From Rhodoferax sp. (lineage in GTDB: Bacteria > Pseudomonadota > Gammaproteobacteria > Burkholderiales > Burkholderiaceae_C), in NCBI GenBank assembly GCA_021731215.1, contig JAKFXU010000292.1, positions 1 through 9,318 of the forward strand: 9,318 bases of DNA. The letters run 5' to 3'. Positions within the stretch are counted from its first letter, which is position 1. Every line of letters begins with the position of its first letter. Shown piece by piece: positions 6,816 through 9,318 of the stretch. Below the pieces are notes generated by a model, which saw nothing but the letters and a program-made list of their open reading frames with translations, did not search any database and had not been told where the DNA came from. The translations under genes were made by a program, and so were the position numbers.

Positions 6816-8081
6816 ATGAAAATTGTTGCAGTTCGCGTCACCCCGATTGCGATCAAAGACCCGGCGCTGCTCAACGCCGCCGGCGTGCATGAGCCCTTCG
6901 GCCTGCGTTCCATCATTGAGGTGGAGGGCGCCAATGGCCTGGTCGGCCTGGGCGAAACCTATGGCGATGCGCCGGTGCTGGACCTGCTGACCCGCACGCG
7001 CGACAGCCTGCTCGGCCTGTCTGCCTTTGATCTGAACGGCCTGTGGGCGCGTGTGCTGGCCAACGCGCCGCAGACCAATACCGGCCATGTCGAGATGGAA
7101 TTGGCCCCCGGCTCGCTCGGCAGCAACCTGGTCAACAGCGCCTTCTCGGCCTTCGAGGTCGCATTTTTGGACCTGCAGGCGCGCACCATCGGCATCCCCT
7201 TGGTGGAGCTGCTGGGCGGGGCGGTGCGCAGCAAGGTGGCCTATTCGGCCTATCTGTTCTACAAGTGGGACGCCTCGGTCGATCCCGAGTACGGGAGCGA
7301 CCCCTACGGCGAGGCGGTGAACCCGCAGCAGATCGTGGCCCAGGCCAGGCAGATGATCGGGCAGTACGGCTTCGAGAGCATCAAGCTCAAGGCCGGCGTG
7401 TTCGATCCCGAGGAAGAGGCGGATGCTGTTCTTGCGCTGAAGGCGGCTTTTCCCAAACATCAGTTGCGCATTGACCCCAACAGCAACTGGACCATGGCGA
7501 CCAGCCTGCGCGTGGCCGACAAGCTCGCCGGCTGCCTGGAGTATTACGAAGACCCGACGCCCACGCTGGAAGGCATGGCCGAGCTGCATAAAGCCACCGG
7601 TCTGCCGCTGGCGACTAATATGGTGGTCACCAACTGGGCCGAACTCAAGCGCAGCATCGAACTCAACGCGGTGCAGATCCTGCTGTCAGACCACCACTAC
7701 TGGGGCGGCCTGCGTGCCACGCAGGCGCTGGCACGCACTTGCCAGGCCTTTGGCCTAGGCCTGTCGATGCACTCCAACTCGCACTTGGGCATCAGCCTGA
7801 TGGCCATGACGCAGTTGGCCGCTTCGGTGCCGCACCTGAGCTACGCCTGCGACACGCATTACCCGTGGCAGAGCGACGAAATTCTGCTCGGCGGCAAGGT
7901 ACCAATCACCGGCGGCTGCGTGCACCTGACGGACAAACCCGGTCTGGGCGTCGAACTCGATCGCGCCAAGCTGGCCGAACTGCATGATGCCTATCAACAC
8001 TGCCGCATCCGCACCCGCAACGACGTGGCTCAAATGCGGCGTTTTCGGCCTGACTGGACGCAGGTCAAGCCGCGGTTTTGA
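6816..8081 (+). CDS. Glucarate dehydratase-related enolase-superfamily dehydratase (aldarate dehydratase)
   Basis: A complete 421-residue member of the glucarate-dehydratase branch of the enolase superfamily. The N-terminal capping domain is followed by a barrel with KxK K190/K192 (IKLKAG), D220 and N222 (RIDPNSNW), E245 in EDP and E252 (LEG). N268 (ATNMVVTNW), D292 (SDHHYW) and H319 (MHSNSHLGIS) follow. The C-terminus has THYPWQ and LTDKPGLGVELD, the portion missing from the gudD on the opposite strand. The reaction is loss of water from glucarate or galactarate to give 5-dehydro-4-deoxyglucarate, the substrate of kdgD just downstream. It is clearly diverged from the canonical GudD at 119-1147: about 25 residues shorter, with different active-site neighbours. 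The exact aldarate is therefore open, and galactarate is plausible. It starts 13 bases after dctM with only an A-rich, weak ribosome site. Confidence 0.88.
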   Translation: MKIVAVRVTPIAIKDPALLNAAGVHEPFGLRSIIEVEGANGLVGLGETYGDAPVLDLLTRTRDSLLGLSAFDLNGLWARVLANAPQTNTGHVEMELAPGSLGSNLVNSAFSAFEVAFLDLQARTIGIPLVELLGGAVRSKVAYSAYLFYKWDASVDPEYGSDPYGEAVNPQQIVAQARQMIGQYGFESIKLKAGVFDPEEEADAVLALKAAFPKHQLRIDPNSNWTMATSLRVADKLAGCLEYYEDPTPTLEGMAELHKATGLPLATNMVVTNWAELKRSIELNAVQILLSDHHYWGGLRATQALARTCQAFGLGLSMHSNSHLGISLMAMTQLAASVPHLSYACDTHYPWQSDEILLGGKVPITGGCVHLTDKPGLGVELDRAKLAELHDAYQHCRIRTRNDVAQMRRFRPDWTQVKPRF

Positions 8082-8150
8082 GACTGGCAGCCATTGACTT
8101 TTTTGCCGACCACCAGTCCTTTTCAATCTATCCAATCAAGCAAGAACCCC

Positions 8151-9062
8151 ATGAATCCCCAAGACCTCAAAACCATCGTCAGCTCCGGCCTGCTGTCTTT
8201 TCCCGTGACCGATTTTGACGCGCAGGGCGACTTCCGCCCCAAGACCTATATCGAACGTCTGGAGTGGCTCGCGCCCTACGGTGCCACCGCCCTGTTTGCG
8301 GCCGGCGGCACCGGCGAGTTTTTCTCGCTCACGGGGGACGAGTACCCGGCCATCATCAAAACAGCGGTTGAAACCTGTCGTGGCAAAGTGCCGATCATTG
8401 CCGGTGTTGGCGGCCCGACGCGCTTTGCCATTGCCTGCGCGCAGGAGGCCGAACGTCAGGGTGCGCACGGCATTTTGCTGCTGCCGCATTACCTGACCGA
8501 AGCCGGCCAGGACGGCCTGATCGCCCATGTCGAGCAGGTCTGCAAGAGCGTGAAATTTGGCGTGATCGTCTACAACCGCAACGTCTGCAAGCTCACCCCC
8601 GATTCGCTGGCCATATTGGCCGACCGCTGCCCGAATCTGATCGGCTTCAAGGACGGCGTGGGCGACATCGAGACCATGTCCTCCATTTACATGAAGATGG
8701 GCGAGCGTTTCTCCTACCTGGGCGGTCTGCCCACGGCCGAGGTCTATGCCGCCGCCTACAAGGCACTCGGCACGCCGGTCTATTCATCAGCCGTCTTCAA
8801 CTTCATTCCCAAAACCGCGATGGATTTTTACCACGCGGTGGCGGCCAATGACCTGGCCACCCAGCATCGCCTGCTGAAGAACTTCTTCATGCCCTACCTC
8901 GCCATTCGCAACAAGATGCCGGGCTACGCGGTGAGCATTGTCAAAGCCGGTGCCAAGATTGTTGGCCACGACGCCGGCCCGGTGCGCGCGCCGCTGACTG
9001 ACCTCAAACCGCAGGAGATAGAAGAGCTGGCCACCTTGATCCAGACGCTCGGCCCCCAGTAA
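8151..9062 (+). CDS. kdgD: 5-dehydro-4-deoxyglucarate dehydratase
   Basis: A 303-residue class I aldolase-type enzyme of the dihydrodipicolinate synthase/N-acetylneuraminate lyase family. It converts 5-dehydro-4-deoxy-D-glucarate to 2-oxoglutarate semialdehyde with loss of water and CO2 (EC 4.2.1.41). The Schiff-base lysine is K167 in [10 protein letters not shown] and the partner tyrosine is Y141 in VIVYNRN. The substrate-carboxylate loop [10 protein letters not shown] is at 51-60. LSFPVTDFD near the N-terminus is typical of KdgD. The open frame extends back to a TTG at 8094, but the ATG at 8151 gives the standard family length of about 303 residues and drops a low-complexity tail, so I chose it. 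Its ribosome site is weak (AAGCAAG upstream). It lies 69 bases after the dehydratase gene and 26 bases before the aldehyde dehydrogenase gene, matching the order of pathway steps. Confidence 0.94.
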   Translation: MNPQDLKTIVSSGLLSFPVTDFDAQGDFRPKTYIERLEWLAPYGATALFAAGGTGEFFSLTGDEYPAIIKTAVETCRGKVPIIAGVGGPTRFAIACAQEAERQGAHGILLLPHYLTEAGQDGLIAHVEQVCKSVKFGVIVYNRNVCKLTPDSLAILADRCPNLIGFKDGVGDIETMSSIYMKMGERFSYLGGLPTAEVYAAAYKALGTPVYSSAVFNFIPKTAMDFYHAVAANDLATQHRLLKNFFMPYLAIRNKMPGYAVSIVKAGAKIVGHDAGPVRAPLTDLKPQEIEELATLIQTLGPQ

Positions 9063-9088
9063 ACCCTTCCACTCTTTCGAAATCGAAC

Positions 9089-9318
9089 ATGACACAAAAG
9101 TACGACAACTTGATCGGCGGCCAGTGGGTCGCAGGCAAGGCCTACACGCCCAACATCAACCCGTCCAACCTGGCCGATGTGATTGGCGACTACACCCAGG
9201 CCAGTTCCGCCCAGCTCGACGCCGCCGTGCAGGCCGCGCGTGCGGCGTTTCCGGCCTGGTCCAGCTCCGGCATTCAGGCCCGCGCCAGGATCTCGCTGCC
9301 GATTCGGTCGAGCGCATC
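9089..9318 (+). CDS. Aldehyde dehydrogenase, probable 2-oxoglutarate semialdehyde dehydrogenase (partial, runs off the edge)
   Basis: Only the first 76 codons are in the window. The start MTQKYDNLIGGQWVAGK, then NINPSNLADVIGDYTQAS and AAVQAARAAFPAWSSSGIQAR, is the N-terminal NAD-binding segment of the aldehyde dehydrogenase superfamily. It resembles the 2-oxoglutarate semialdehyde dehydrogenases (EC 1.2.1.26) found with kdgD. That would complete the pathway to 2-oxoglutarate. The catalytic cysteine and glutamate lie beyond the edge. From about 9284 the frame stops looking like the family (ARISLPIRSSA), while the frame starting at 9286 reads QDLAADSVERI, closer to what homologues show. A frameshift or edge sequencing error is possible. 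The specific substrate is inferred from the neighbouring genes. Confidence 0.82.
   Translation, partial: MTQKYDNLIGGQWVAGKAYTPNINPSNLADVIGDYTQASSAQLDAAVQAARAAFPAWSSSGIQARARISLPIRSSA

Noticed and set aside
6630..7589. 319-residue minus-strand open frame across dctM and the dehydratase gene
   Set aside because: It spans the boundary of two well-supported plus-strand genes, has no recognisable motif and is explained by codon bias.
8094..8150. N-terminal extension of KdgD from the TTG at 8094
   Set aside because: The 19 extra residues resemble no family sequence, and the ATG at 8151 gives the standard KdgD length and N-terminus.

Overview
The window looks like chromosomal DNA of a betaproteobacterium, most likely a Burkholderiales/Comamonadaceae organism of the Polaromonas or Rhodoferax type. 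That placement rests on the GC-rich codon use and on protein-level resemblance judged by eye, not on a search. Almost everything in it belongs to one catabolic locus for hexuronates and aldarates (D-galacturonate or D-glucuronate, and galactarate or glucarate).

Layout. A short left edge (1-118) holds no gene I recognise and contains two overlapping inverted repeats. On the minus strand lie a canonical D-glucarate dehydratase gene, gudD, that stops about 100 residues early (119-1147), and a GntR/FadR-type (FCD) regulator (1255-2001). A divergent control region (2002-2153) carries a near-consensus sigma-70 promoter and a FadR-like operator at its predicted transcription start. On the plus strand, a tightly packed operon follows: uronate dehydrogenase (2154-2960), SMP-30-family lactonase (2981-3919), TRAP transporter dctP, dctQ and dctM (3943-6802), a second full-length glucarate-dehydratase-like enolase-superfamily enzyme (6816-8081), 5-dehydro-4-deoxyglucarate dehydratase kdgD (8151-9062), and the first 76 codons of an aldehyde dehydrogenase running off the right edge (9089-9318).

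How it works together (inference from families). The TRAP system imports a hexuronate or aldarate. Uronate dehydrogenase oxidises the uronate to an aldarolactone, and the lactonase opens it to galactarate or glucarate. An enolase-superfamily dehydratase makes 5-dehydro-4-deoxyglucarate, and KdgD dehydrates and decarboxylates it to 2-oxoglutarate semialdehyde. The aldehyde dehydrogenase then makes 2-oxoglutarate. This is the oxidative, non-phosphorylated route; no isomerase-route genes (uxaC, uxaB, uxuA) are present.

This is a recognisable pathway rather than a new system. Points worth a second look are the truncated gudD beside an intact divergent paralogue, a shared candidate operator in front of both transcription units, a large nested stem-loop between dctP and dctQ, and a possible reading-frame disturbance at the right edge. 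The sequence changes character close to both ends of the window, so assembly-edge artefacts should be considered there.
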